This document shows positions 24,227 to 33,041 of a stretch of 64,000 bases of DNA, piece by piece (within the stretch, counting starts at the first letter, position 1; every line of letters starts with the position of its first letter). The translations under genes were made by a program, and so were the position numbers. The DNA is from Mucilaginibacter pineti (GTDB lineage Bacteria; Bacteroidota; Bacteroidia; Sphingobacteriales; Sphingobacteriaceae). The DNA lies in NCBI RefSeq assembly GCF_900101875.1, contig NZ_FNAI01000002.1:558001-622000 (forward strand). The letters are read 5' to 3'. Under the pieces are notes generated by a model. That model was not told the origin of the DNA. It made no database searches and worked only from the letters and a program-made list of their open reading frames with translations.

Positions 24227-25627
24227 TTAGTTGAGGTTTACATATAATGGATGGGGTACTGCGGAATCAGTTTGAAATATCAATTCTTCCAGTGTTTTGG
24301 TTTCCAGTCCGTTTATTTTCCTAAAAAAATCGGCCGGATTAACTTCCGAAAGCTTTTCATACCAACATAGCTCCATTAAATTTCTTGCAGCTGCTAATGT
24401 ATTTCGGTGAAAATTAGCAATCCTGGTACTTTGAACATCCTGCCTGGTCTTTAACCAATCAGTAGGCGAACCGGTAGCCATTAGCGTATCGCTGGCATTG
24501 AAACAAGCGTCGGCCCCTAATGCAATGGCTCTTAATAAATCATACTCGGTTACAATAACACCTGCTGCAACTATTTTAGTTGATAAGCAGAAATGTTTAA
24601 CCATCTTCCGGGCAGTTGCAATAGACTCAAAAAAAGCCTGCTGAAATATCCCAGTGTTTTGAAGCATCGTGATTCCGGAGGACAATCCCTCTATGGTTAT
24701 AAAATCCAAATGTACTCCTGTGGTGATCATGCCTGTTCCTAAAAAGCTTAATATGTTTTTCCCGGGATTTTGTAAATGGATGCCTATAGGTTTGCCCTGA
24801 GATAGTGCCCGTAAACTTTTCACGAAAGAAAATATAGTAAAAGCGGTTAAACCCCGTTTTGTTACCGGAAGGTCTTCCAACAGAAACTTTACTTCAATCA
24901 TTTTAACATAGGGTTTCAATGCTATAGTTCTGATAAGCGTTTCATTTAACGAGCGATCGTTATTTCGTAAAGAACAATCATCATGTCTGATATACCAAAC
25001 CAGGTCACTACCTCCCCGTATCAAGTGAGAACTTAGCCCGTCTTCGCCGGTATTAACAGCACAATTGCGGATGTTGGCTCCCTGGGACAGGGCATGCACG
25101 TATTTTTTTGACAATTGTTTTTGATTTAGCCTTCCAAAGTTCAGAATGCTTAAACTGTAGGGTTGGCGGCATTGCCCACTGCCAATCTCTACTCTGAAGT
25201 CTTCACTTTGCAGGTTTATGAAACTATTGTTTACTTGCAAATACTCAAAGCCAGGGTCGCTGGAGCACAATAAATTATTCTGAATAATCTCCGTTAATTG
25301 ATTTCTGGACCGTAAGGTCACTATCTCCCGTTGTTTTTGGTTAAGTAAATTCTTTGAAGTATCTCTCGGGAAAAATACGCCCTGGAGTTTTGGTGGCATA
25401 AACCCCAGGAAATTTTTAAGCATAACCCGGTATGGATAATTTTTAAGTATACCACTCTTTTTCCTGAATTGCTCATGCATATAAAATTGGAAAACAGACA
25501 GCAGGATGCCGCATACGATCAACAGGTGATTAGTTGCTATGATTCCTGCAATAATCACATAGATGTTTAAAATAAAAAAAAGCGCAAAAAACAAACCTGT
25601 TACAGATTTAAACCTGAAGTTTTTCAT
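24227..25627 (-). CDS. FMN-binding glutamate synthase family protein
   Basis: A 466-residue protein with two N-terminal membrane segments (residues about 10-50) followed by an alpha/beta barrel like the FMN domain of glutamate synthase: FLGTGMITTGVHLDFITIEG, ARKMVKHFCLSTKIVAAGVI and AIALGADACFNASDTLMATG. The amidotransferase domain and Fe-S cluster region of full GltB are missing. Membrane-tethered GltB2-type proteins are common in Bacteroidota but not well characterised. It is preceded by a long non-coding region with duplicated hairpins. Confidence 0.75.
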   Translation of the reverse strand: MKNFRFKSVTGLFFALFFILNIYVIIAGIIATNHLLIVCGILLSVFQFYMHEQFRKKSGILKNYPYRVMLKNFLGFMPPKLQGVFFPRDTSKNLLNQKQREIVTLRSRNQLTEIIQNNLLCSSDPGFEYLQVNNSFINLQSEDFRVEIGSGQCRQPYSLSILNFGRLNQKQLSKKYVHALSQGANIRNCAVNTGEDGLSSHLIRGGSDLVWYIRHDDCSLRNNDRSLNETLIRTIALKPYVKMIEVKFLLEDLPVTKRGLTAFTIFSFVKSLRALSQGKPIGIHLQNPGKNILSFLGTGMITTGVHLDFITIEGLSSGITMLQNTGIFQQAFFESIATARKMVKHFCLSTKIVAAGVIVTEYDLLRAIALGADACFNASDTLMATGSPTDWLKTRQDVQSTRIANFHRNTLAAARNLMELCWYEKLSEVNPADFFRKINGLETKTLEELIFQTDSAVPHPLYVNLN

Positions 25628-25649
25628 AAGAAATAATAAAATAAGACAG

Positions 25650-25715
25650 TAAAAAACGAGCGTTTTAAGACTGGCCCCAGACCCAATATGGCCGGGGCTT
25701 ATTTTACAAAGTCTT
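25650..25715. repeat. Duplicated hairpin element, unit 1
   Basis: A roughly 65-bp unit with GTTTTAAGACTGGCCCC and GGCCGGGGCTTATTTTACAA, ending in AAAGTCTTTT. The GGCCCC/GGGGC arms form a stem-loop. It is a diverged direct repeat of 25865-25932. The surrounding 620-bp gap (25628-26247) has no strong gene; apart from the repeats it contains only the small ORF at 25744. Confidence 0.65.
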
Positions 25716-25743
25716 TTGAAGTGGTTTGGGCGTAATAGCCGAA

Positions 25744-25869
25744 ATGAAAATGTACAGGTACAGACAAACCATACACGGTAAATGCTACCTGCAATTTATT
25801 GCAAAGCAATTTGAAGAAATGATAAAAAGATTTTTGAAAATTGAGCATATATTAAGCTTACGACAATAA
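25744..25869 (+). CDS. Possible small ORF (41 aa) between two repeat units
   Basis: An ATG-started ORF on the plus strand (starts MKMYRYRQTIHGK, ends EHILSLRQ), 41 residues, basic and without a clear membrane segment. It lies precisely between the two hairpin repeats and ends where the second begins. No family is recognised and no promoter is obvious. It is listed because of its position; it may be chance. Confidence 0.2.
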   Translation: MKMYRYRQTIHGKCYLQFIAKQFEEMIKRFLKIEHILSLRQ

Positions 25870-25932
25870 AACAAGAGTTTTAAAACCGGCCCCATAACCA
25901 TTTTGGCTGGGGCTTACTTAATAAAGTCTTTA
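25865..25932. repeat. Duplicated hairpin element, unit 2
   Basis: GTTTTAAAACCGGCCCCA and TTGGCTGGGGCTTACTTAA, ending in AAAGTCTTTA. Arms GCCCCA and TGGGGC form a stem-loop. The unit agrees with unit 1 at most positions over about 65 bp. On the minus strand the stem is followed by a T-rich stretch, so it could terminate transcripts from the LuxR gene at 26248. Confidence 0.65.
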
Positions 25933-26247
25933 CTGCTTTGAAGAAAGGCGTATTCTAAATTGTAATTAAACCCAACGGTACAACAAAACACAAAACTCCC
26001 TAATTGCAAGTTGTTTGCAATGGGGGTTAAATGCGTGTGGTATATTGTTTTGTTAGTGATCATTTAATTACAATCAAAATAGTACAACAAATAAATAAAC
26101 TTTTCTTTATAATTTATTCGAAGTTATAATCAAATCAAACGTTGAAAAAGTCATTATATTTCAAACATATGCCATTTAATTTTCAAAAGCAAGAATAAGT
26201 GGTGTAAAAACTCATTGCTTATTAAGCAATGTATAATAATCAATTCC

Positions 26248-27048
26248 CTAAATTATTCTGTTTTTTATTGCAAAACTAACCAGCGCTATGGCATTGGGCA
26301 AATTAGTTTTCTCCTGCATATTTTTGCGGTGCGTTAAAATTGTATGTTCGCTAACGAATAATTTCTTTGCAATTTCTTTACTGCTTAATCCTTCTGCCAT
26401 CCATTGTAAAACGTCTTTTTCGCGTTTGGTGAACAGCTTATCCTCTTCGTTTAAGTAGTAATATTTATGGCAAACCAATTCATTGCTCACAATACCTTCT
26501 GTATCTACCTTATCAACAGTTTGCCTGATGATACCATTATCTATAAAATTGCTGGTATTAATTAGTATGCCCATGCTAAACAGCGGGTTTCCGGCCGTGT
26601 CTGATATAAAACTACTTCGCTGCAAAAAGCCTTCATATTTTCCGTTTTTATTTTTTACGCTGCCGTTATAGGAAAATATATAGTTTTTGTGTTCTTCGGG
26701 TTTGATGCCTTTAAGTATTTGAAGCCTGTCTGGAAATATTTCCTTGTCAAAAAGTCTTAAATGGTCTGGTTGATAAATGTCGAGCGTATGGCTTATTCCT
26801 CCAGTTAAAAAGGCCTCAGCTTTATACCCCGCAAAGTTTTCAGACATATTAATATATTTACCCACCCTGTAATCAAGCAGATAAACAAATGGTACACTTT
26901 GCCTGAAAAATTGCTGCGTTAATCCATTGGAATTAATAAAGCTGTCAAAACCGGTTATACTAAGCTGCTCGTGTTGCAATGTTTGGTCTTTAAGCTCGTC
27001 CAAATAGTTTAACCATGAATTTTCACTCTTGTGAATAACCTTTGTCAT
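26248..27048 (-). CDS. PAS-LuxR family transcriptional regulator
   Basis: A 266-residue regulator. The N-terminal PAS-like sensor region (VPFVYLLDYRVGKYINMSENFAGY and later FSMGILINTSNF) is followed by a C-terminal LuxR/GerE helix-turn-helix: LFTKREKDVLQWMAEGLSS, KEIAKKLFVSEHTILTHRKN. It lacks a phosphoacceptor receiver domain. It is divergent from the fasciclin-SusD gene and probably regulates it or itself. A dyad lies in the shared intergenic region. Confidence 0.85.
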   Translation of the reverse strand: MTKVIHKSENSWLNYLDELKDQTLQHEQLSITGFDSFINSNGLTQQFFRQSVPFVYLLDYRVGKYINMSENFAGYKAEAFLTGGISHTLDIYQPDHLRLFDKEIFPDRLQILKGIKPEEHKNYIFSYNGSVKNKNGKYEGFLQRSSFISDTAGNPLFSMGILINTSNFIDNGIIRQTVDKVDTEGIVSNELVCHKYYYLNEEDKLFTKREKDVLQWMAEGLSSKEIAKKLFVSEHTILTHRKNMQEKTNLPNAIALVSFAIKNRII

Positions 27049-27215
27049 AAGATATAAGGATCAATAAATGTCTTTAAATTATTAATAATTAATTACTTAG
27101 TCAAGTATTTATTAATATAAATCACTTTTTGCTTTACCATAAAAATGGTTGTAAAGGTGTAAGCTATAATGTTATGGCGACTTCAACTGTTTAGGGAAAT
27201 ATAGTTAAGTAAAAT

Positions 27216-27263
27216 ATACCCATTTTTGGGTATTCCTATATCGCTAACCTAATATTAAGTTTG
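27216..27263 (+). promoter_or_regulatory. Dyad ATACCCA-N4-TGGGTAT and promoter of the SusD-like gene
   Basis: A perfect inverted repeat ATACCCA (27216-27222) and TGGGTAT (27227-27233) lies 22 nt before a -7 box TAAGTTTG (27256-27263). It is placed to cover the -33 region of the SusD-like gene. The divergent LuxR-type regulator is a candidate to bind it. Confidence 0.45.
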
Positions 27264-27282
27264 TTTTAATTAATATGAAAAT

Positions 27283-29385
27283 ATGAAAAAAATATTACTT
27301 ATCGTTTTTGCCTTGGTTGTTGCTATATCCTCTTGTAAAAAAGACAAACAGGCACCTCAAAATCAAGAGCGTACTCCAGCAATATTAATTAATGATATTA
27401 CCACAAAACTGGCCGGAGCAGATAGTATAAGCAACTTTACAGATCTGTTGAAAAAAATATCGCTTAGCAGTGATGATGCCAGTCAAGGCCTTACGGTATT
27501 TGCATCGCTCAACGCTAACCTTACTTTACAGGATCAGTCAATTAAAGCATCGCCGCGGCTTGTTGTTTCTGCTACACAAAATGGCTTGTCTGCAGCCACC
27601 TCAACGGCTACATCTGTAATTACCGAGGCCGGATTAAAAGATCAGATTGTAAAAGGAATATTTAACCTTGCCGATTTGACAAATGGAAAAGTGCTTACAG
27701 CACTTAGCGGTAAACAACTTAAAATAACCCGTCTGGCAGATACTGTTTGGATTAATGGTGTTAAGATCAGCAAACAAATTGTAGGCACAAATAACGAGGT
27801 TGTTTTTACAATAAAAACAGCCTTAAGTGGCACTTCAACAGGAGATGAGCTGCAAACTACCACCCTGGAAATTACCGTGTGGGACGGAAGTAAATGGACT
27901 GCAGCAGCACCAAAAGGAGTAGTTGCGGCAGGAGCCATTGTAAAACTTTACCGCACACAGCAAAACTATGCCGATGATAGCCCTGCGGCCTACCAGGTTT
28001 TAAGTAATACAGATGGTACGGCAACATTTAAATCTATAACCCCGGGAACCTATTATATTGCTGTAAACCTGGATGATAAGAGTAATGTCTTTAGCAAATC
28101 CTCCCAAAAGGTTAACGGAATATATTTGGGTTTCGCTGATGCAGGCATCTTTCAATCTGCTGCTGATATCAGCGGCTATGCTGCTCAAACCGGTGCTGCT
28201 GTAGGAGATTTTAAATGGCTTGATGCTAACCAGGACGGAAAAATTGACGATAATGACAAAATGGGAATACCTTATGAGAAGGGAATTGCCGTTGATGGTA
28301 TACTGAAGAAAACCGAAGTTACGATAGGGTATGCCGATAATGCCCAACATCAGCCACTAACAGAACAGGAATACACAACTGCATTTCAGCAGGCAACGCT
28401 TAATGTTTCTACATGGCATAACAATATGGCCATTCTTGACGGACTATTAAGCCATGACGCTGTTATTGATTCTATACCGGCTGCATATTCGGGATTGTAT
28501 CAGCCTATAGGCAATTTTGCATTTAATCCCTCAACCGCAATAATTACCCAGAATTGGCAGCAGGGTTACCAGTATATAAGCACCTTAAATACATTAGAAC
28601 AACGGGCACCCGCCACGCTGAGCAACCGTGCTGAGCAGATAGCCCGTTTACGCGCCATCAGGGCTTACATTTATCTGCAATTGTATACCTATTTTGGTAG
28701 CATTCCACTTATTCAAAATGGTGAAGTGGCCCCCAATCTTACAAACCCCAGCAAACTGGCAGTGTACAGTTACATCACCGCAGAATTTACTGCTGCGGCT
28801 GCTGCATTACCACAAACAACCACGAATGTAGCCGATTTGAATGCTTTAGCAGTTAAAGGCCTGCTTGCCAAAGCAGCCTTAGTTGAAAAAGATTACGCAA
28901 AGGTGGTTGATTATACCAACACAATATTAAATAGTGGCCAATATTTACTGGCAACCAACAGCGGAAAATTCTCTGCAGGAAACAAAGAAACTATTTGGGA
29001 TAATTCCGGAAGCATAGATGCCAACGTTAAAGGTTATTTTTATAATCGGGAAACCCTGCCTTTCCTTCGGCTTGCCGAAGTATACCTGATGAATGCCGAA
29101 GCCAACCTGGCCCTCAATAATTCGCTCAAGGCACAAGCCGACGTTACCCTGTTGCTACAACGATCAGGAGGTTCCTTTAGCGTTTTTAACATGAACACTA
29201 TACAATCGGTACGGTTAACGGAGATGAGACGGGAGGGCGGTTCTTTTCCTTGTTTAATCAGGTGGGGAATTGCGGGTTCGAGCTTGGGTTCTAAAGGCTT
29301 TTCATCACCTAAAAATAATTACTTACCTATACCTATACAGGTTCTTAACCAAAACCCGGGAATTATACAAAATGTTGCCTATTAA
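27283..29385 (+). CDS. Fasciclin-like and SusD-like fusion lipoprotein
   Basis: A 700-residue lipoprotein (signal ending AISSCKKDK). Residues about 30-180 resemble a fasciclin domain (FTDLLKKISLSSDDASQGLT, VFASLNANL, KDQIVKGIFNLADL). Residues about 190-330 are Ig/prealbumin-like and include a Ca-binding-like stretch (DANQDGKIDDND). The C-terminal half is RagB/SusD: RLRAIRAYIYLQLYTYFGSI, LPFLRLAEVYLMNAEANLAL, RLTEMRREGGSFPCLIRWG. SusD proteins bind glycans beside a SusC porin, but no SusC gene is adjacent, so this is an orphan and unusually built SusD. Confidence 0.8.
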   Translation: MKKILLIVFALVVAISSCKKDKQAPQNQERTPAILINDITTKLAGADSISNFTDLLKKISLSSDDASQGLTVFASLNANLTLQDQSIKASPRLVVSATQNGLSAATSTATSVITEAGLKDQIVKGIFNLADLTNGKVLTALSGKQLKITRLADTVWINGVKISKQIVGTNNEVVFTIKTALSGTSTGDELQTTTLEITVWDGSKWTAAAPKGVVAAGAIVKLYRTQQNYADDSPAAYQVLSNTDGTATFKSITPGTYYIAVNLDDKSNVFSKSSQKVNGIYLGFADAGIFQSAADISGYAAQTGAAVGDFKWLDANQDGKIDDNDKMGIPYEKGIAVDGILKKTEVTIGYADNAQHQPLTEQEYTTAFQQATLNVSTWHNNMAILDGLLSHDAVIDSIPAAYSGLYQPIGNFAFNPSTAIITQNWQQGYQYISTLNTLEQRAPATLSNRAEQIARLRAIRAYIYLQLYTYFGSIPLIQNGEVAPNLTNPSKLAVYSYITAEFTAAAAALPQTTTNVADLNALAVKGLLAKAALVEKDYAKVVDYTNTILNSGQYLLATNSGKFSAGNKETIWDNSGSIDANVKGYFYNRETLPFLRLAEVYLMNAEANLALNNSLKAQADVTLLLQRSGGSFSVFNMNTIQSVRLTEMRREGGSFPCLIRWGIAGSSLGSKGFSSPKNNYLPIPIQVLNQNPGIIQNVAY

Positions 29386-29397
29386 TATCGCTTGCAT

Positions 29398-29440
29398 CAA
29401 CAGCTATAATGTAAAATTGAATAATACATTATAGCTGTTG
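29398..29440. terminator. Bidirectional terminator between convergent genes
   Basis: Perfect 16-bp stem CAACAGCTATAATGTA (29398-29413) and TACATTATAGCTGTTG (29425-29440), between the SusD-like stop (29385) and the hydrolase stop (29451). Confidence 0.8.
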
Positions 29441-29450
29441 GTGTTTATAA

Positions 29451-30287
29451 TTATACTTCACTCAGGTTAAAACAATCCCCCGCATATGCTGCCAATAGCG
29501 TGTTGAAGTTTTCAGGGCTATCAATATTTACCAGATGGCCTGCGTTGGTAATTTTAAAAATTTCATTCTTCCATAAATTTAATTGCGCCCCGTCTAAATA
29601 ATCGGGATTAACAATTTCTTCATTCTTACCGAAAATTAATAGTAATGGTTTTTTAGTGTGCTGTAATAATGCGATTTCATCACTAAAATTTTGTGCTGCT
29701 ATGTTGTTAGCTAAAACAGATCTGAATTGAGGATCTGTGCGATAATAGTCTTCAACAAATACATTAGCATCAATTTCATTATCGTTATACAAAACCTCTG
29801 CCGCATATTTTCTTACGTCCACGTCGGCAGCCTGCCCGGTGAATACAACAAAAACATGAGTATCCGGCAATACGAAGTCTTGCACTGTAATATTATTTCC
29901 GGCTACGCAACTGCTGGCAAGTACTATGCCTGCTGGGTTTAAATCATAAGCCAGTGCTTCGGCTAATATATTAGTACCCAGGGACAGCCCTGCCAACAGA
30001 TAGGGATGCTCGCCAGCTAATATTTTAATGGCACTTGCCATAAGTGATCCTAACCCATGAAATGTATAATCTGCCGCTGGTGTTTGTGAAATATCAGAAC
30101 CGCCATGACCTGGTAAATCAATAGCTATTAACCTGTAATTATTTAGTAAGTCACTATCCAACTGCTTTTGCCAGGAACGCGACGAAACTGAGTTGCCATG
30201 AATGAAAAATATTGTTTTTTTCGATTGATGATTTTTTTCGAAATATGCAAGTTTCAGCGGACCGATGGTAATGAACTTTTGCTGCAT
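29451..30287 (-). CDS. Alpha/beta hydrolase
   Basis: A 278-residue hydrolase: oxyanion region IHGNSVSSRSW, IDLPGHGGSDIS, nucleophile Ser in AGLSLGTNILA, and catalytic His in NAGHLVNIDSPENF. The acid is probably in LLLIFGKNEEIVNPDY, where Glu replaces the usual Asp. No signal peptide, so it is cytoplasmic. The substrate is unknown. It stands alone, convergent with the SusD-like gene. Confidence 0.88.
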   Translation of the reverse strand: MQQKFITIGPLKLAYFEKNHQSKKTIFFIHGNSVSSRSWQKQLDSDLLNNYRLIAIDLPGHGGSDISQTPAADYTFHGLGSLMASAIKILAGEHPYLLAGLSLGTNILAEALAYDLNPAGIVLASSCVAGNNITVQDFVLPDTHVFVVFTGQAADVDVRKYAAEVLYNDNEIDANVFVEDYYRTDPQFRSVLANNIAAQNFSDEIALLQHTKKPLLLIFGKNEEIVNPDYLDGAQLNLWKNEIFKITNAGHLVNIDSPENFNTLLAAYAGDCFNLSEV

Positions 30288-30464
30288 TTTTTTAAGCCTT
30301 AATAAGCCGGTTTATATCAATTAACAAGTTTTTAATCGGCTCAATATAACAGATAAATGAGGAAGAAGCATAAAAAAAGAAAAATGGATGCCCGCAATCT
30401 TTTAATATCGAATTTGCTTTTTGCATCCTGTGGCCGACTTTGCTTGTTTCCAACGCTCATCATC

Positions 30465-32825
30465 TTAAATAACGAATGAATTATTACCTCCTTTGAGATC
30501 ATATCTTTTAGCTTTCCAAACTAATATTCCCGATGTTTCTTGCGGCAGGTTGATATTTATTTTCCACCTGTTATTTTTCAAAGCGTAGGCTACCGAAATG
30601 TTTCCATTAGGGTGAGGGATTGAGCCGCTTATTTTAGTTATTGTTCCTAAATGTGGTTCTACCTTTATTTTACCGAATCCTGGCGCATAGCTATCAATTC
30701 CCAATACAGTTCTGAAAAATTCAATGTTGGGGCTGGCACCCCAGGCGTGACAATCCGACCGGGAGGTGTTAATGTCAGAATACTCGGCCCAAGTGGTAAG
30801 TCCCATTGCCATATTCTCACGGTAAATGCCCAGCCAACTTATGTAATCATTCCCTAAGCCAGCTTTTACCAATGCCTGGTTCAAATAATATTTAAAATAA
30901 ACCGAGCATTGGGTTAGGCTCTTATCGTTAAGTAACCCTTTGGCTACGGACTGCATATCTGTACTGCTCACCATGCCTGTAAGTATGGCCAGCGAATTTA
31001 CATGCTGGGAGTAGCCGTTTTTTTCTTTTGTATCGGCATATAGTTTTTTAGCCGGGTCCCAGTACTTACGCCTGATAGTAGTTTTCAACTGGGCAATCTT
31101 TTTGTTGTATAGGTTGGCATAATCGTGCAGTCCAATTTGGGCTTCCATATCTGCAGCCCACTGGTATGCCCATAATAGCTGCAAATCATAAATTGCCGCG
31201 CTGCCGTCCTTGCCTTTAACCTCGCCCCACATATTACCGGCCCAGTCAACAAATGCCCAGTATGGTGTGTCTTTTAAAGAACCATCGGCCTGTTGGTATT
31301 TGCTGAAAAAATCCAATACGCCACGTTCGCCAAGTAGCTTATTTCTGATAAAAGCGTTATCGCCACGATACATCCAGTAATCATGCAGCATGCCTATGTA
31401 CCATAACGAAAATGGAGAAATAACCTGTGTGCCATTTGACGGGTAGCAACTGGCAGTTACGCCCTCGGGTAAGCGCGAATGGTCCATCTGGTTGAGCGCA
31501 TTACGCGCAAGCCTGTCGTCACTGGTGTTATAGTAGGATACTACTGCTTGTATGCGGGTGTCGCCAATATATTGCAACTGTTCATAGTATGGGCAATCCG
31601 TATAAGTTTCCCATGCGTTTAGCCGCGCTGTACGCCAGCCTATATCAAGCATTTGGGTTATCTCTGCATTGTCTGTATTCATTACCGCGGTGCGTTTAAA
31701 AGGATAGCCGGTGAAAGTACCGTATAGATCATCTATCACCAGCGGCTCATCTTTTGTTTTTATGAATACCTTAATGTAACGATAGGTGCGAAAGTTTAAC
31801 GTTGTGAAAGATTGCCCTTTACTGCCATCGGCAACCAGACTGTCTATTCGCCCTACAAATTCTTTTCCCTCGACGTCATTCCGGTTGCCTTTGATAACGC
31901 CTTTACTCCCTTTTTTATAAAGTGATTCGGCATAACCCAGTGAGATGCCCGCATCCTTGCCGCCACTGAAATTTAACGTTACATATGCATTTGTTTCAAA
32001 CGTTTGATCAAGTAATAAAGACACTGTAGTGTTTGGCGGGATGGTTAAAGATGTTTTTTTCTCCGGAAACCCCGGCGGTATGGTTATACCAACTGCGCTG
32101 CGCAGTTTAAGAAGGCGTTGGTAGGTCATTTCCCTTGCCGGCAAACTGGATGGTACTAATGCCCAGTCTATACCCCATGCTGTACCTTTGAGTTTTCCGT
32201 CGGATAGTTTATTAGCACTTGGCCAGGCGGTGTCATCAAAGTCTTTGGTTGTCCAGGATCCCTTAACTGTTTTGTTCATATCAACCATTTCTCCTTTGCT
32301 GGCGGCAAAGAAATATCCCGGAATTGGTTGGTGTCCCACGTCTTGAATTCCTTTCCAGCTATCGTTGGTGTTTAATACATCCTCTGCTGGCGAATTGCCC
32401 TGTAAAATAAAACCCGTGCGTACGCTGATCTGCGCAGCAGGGCTGTATTGTGCTTCATTCCACACAAGTGCAGCTACTGAGTTTTTTCCTGCAGCGAGGT
32501 AAGGGGCGAGATCTACAGTTTCATAATTCCAATAATAAGTATCGCCGCGTGCCGGGCCTAAAGATACCAGGGCGCCATTAATGTACAGTTTGTACTTGTT
32601 ATCGGCCGATAGATGAACAATAAAAGTTGTAGGTCTGGCAGTTAGCTCAATGTTTTTTCGAAAATAATAAACACCATAGTTTTTTCCGTTATCGCCCTGG
32701 GCTGCTATCCATTGCGCATTCCAGGGTCTTTGCAAGGGTGAAATGCCTGCGGATTGAGAACGAACAGATTTGGCCGCCGTTAATCCTAAAGCAACTACTA
32801 CTATAATAGTAAAGAAGTGTTTCAT
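30465..32825 (-). CDS. Alpha-L-rhamnosidase (GH78 family)
   Basis: About 786 residues from the ATG opening MKHFFTIIVVVALGL (signal peptide); an in-frame ATG eight codons upstream is less likely. N-terminal beta-sandwich domains (TTFIVHLSADNKYKLYINGALVSLGPARGD, split over two strands) precede an (alpha/alpha)6 barrel with WETYTDCPYYEQLQYIGDTR, where the D-C-P-x-x-E region carries the general acid typical of GH78. The C-terminal beta domain (GSIPHPNGNISVAY) follows. It removes terminal rhamnose from glycans in the periplasm. It is divergent from the GH27 gene, so the two probably act on one plant-type glycan. Confidence 0.9.
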   Translation of the reverse strand: MKHFFTIIVVVALGLTAAKSVRSQSAGISPLQRPWNAQWIAAQGDNGKNYGVYYFRKNIELTARPTTFIVHLSADNKYKLYINGALVSLGPARGDTYYWNYETVDLAPYLAAGKNSVAALVWNEAQYSPAAQISVRTGFILQGNSPAEDVLNTNDSWKGIQDVGHQPIPGYFFAASKGEMVDMNKTVKGSWTTKDFDDTAWPSANKLSDGKLKGTAWGIDWALVPSSLPAREMTYQRLLKLRSAVGITIPPGFPEKKTSLTIPPNTTVSLLLDQTFETNAYVTLNFSGGKDAGISLGYAESLYKKGSKGVIKGNRNDVEGKEFVGRIDSLVADGSKGQSFTTLNFRTYRYIKVFIKTKDEPLVIDDLYGTFTGYPFKRTAVMNTDNAEITQMLDIGWRTARLNAWETYTDCPYYEQLQYIGDTRIQAVVSYYNTSDDRLARNALNQMDHSRLPEGVTASCYPSNGTQVISPFSLWYIGMLHDYWMYRGDNAFIRNKLLGERGVLDFFSKYQQADGSLKDTPYWAFVDWAGNMWGEVKGKDGSAAIYDLQLLWAYQWAADMEAQIGLHDYANLYNKKIAQLKTTIRRKYWDPAKKLYADTKEKNGYSQHVNSLAILTGMVSSTDMQSVAKGLLNDKSLTQCSVYFKYYLNQALVKAGLGNDYISWLGIYRENMAMGLTTWAEYSDINTSRSDCHAWGASPNIEFFRTVLGIDSYAPGFGKIKVEPHLGTITKISGSIPHPNGNISVAYALKNNRWKININLPQETSGILVWKAKRYDLKGGNNSFVI

Positions 32826-33041
32826 CAGTGGTTTAAATTGATTAAGCAATAATAGAAATAAAATATGTAAATCGATTTAGCAAAAGAAAATAATTTAACA
32901 ATGAACGTTACTATAACTTCCAATTTGATGACTAAATTGAAAAATTGATTGTTTGTCTTAGATTTGACAAAATGCCAAGAATGAGCAGATATAAAGAAGC
33001 AAAACATTCTGATGCCATGTAAACAGCAAAAAAGGATAAAA

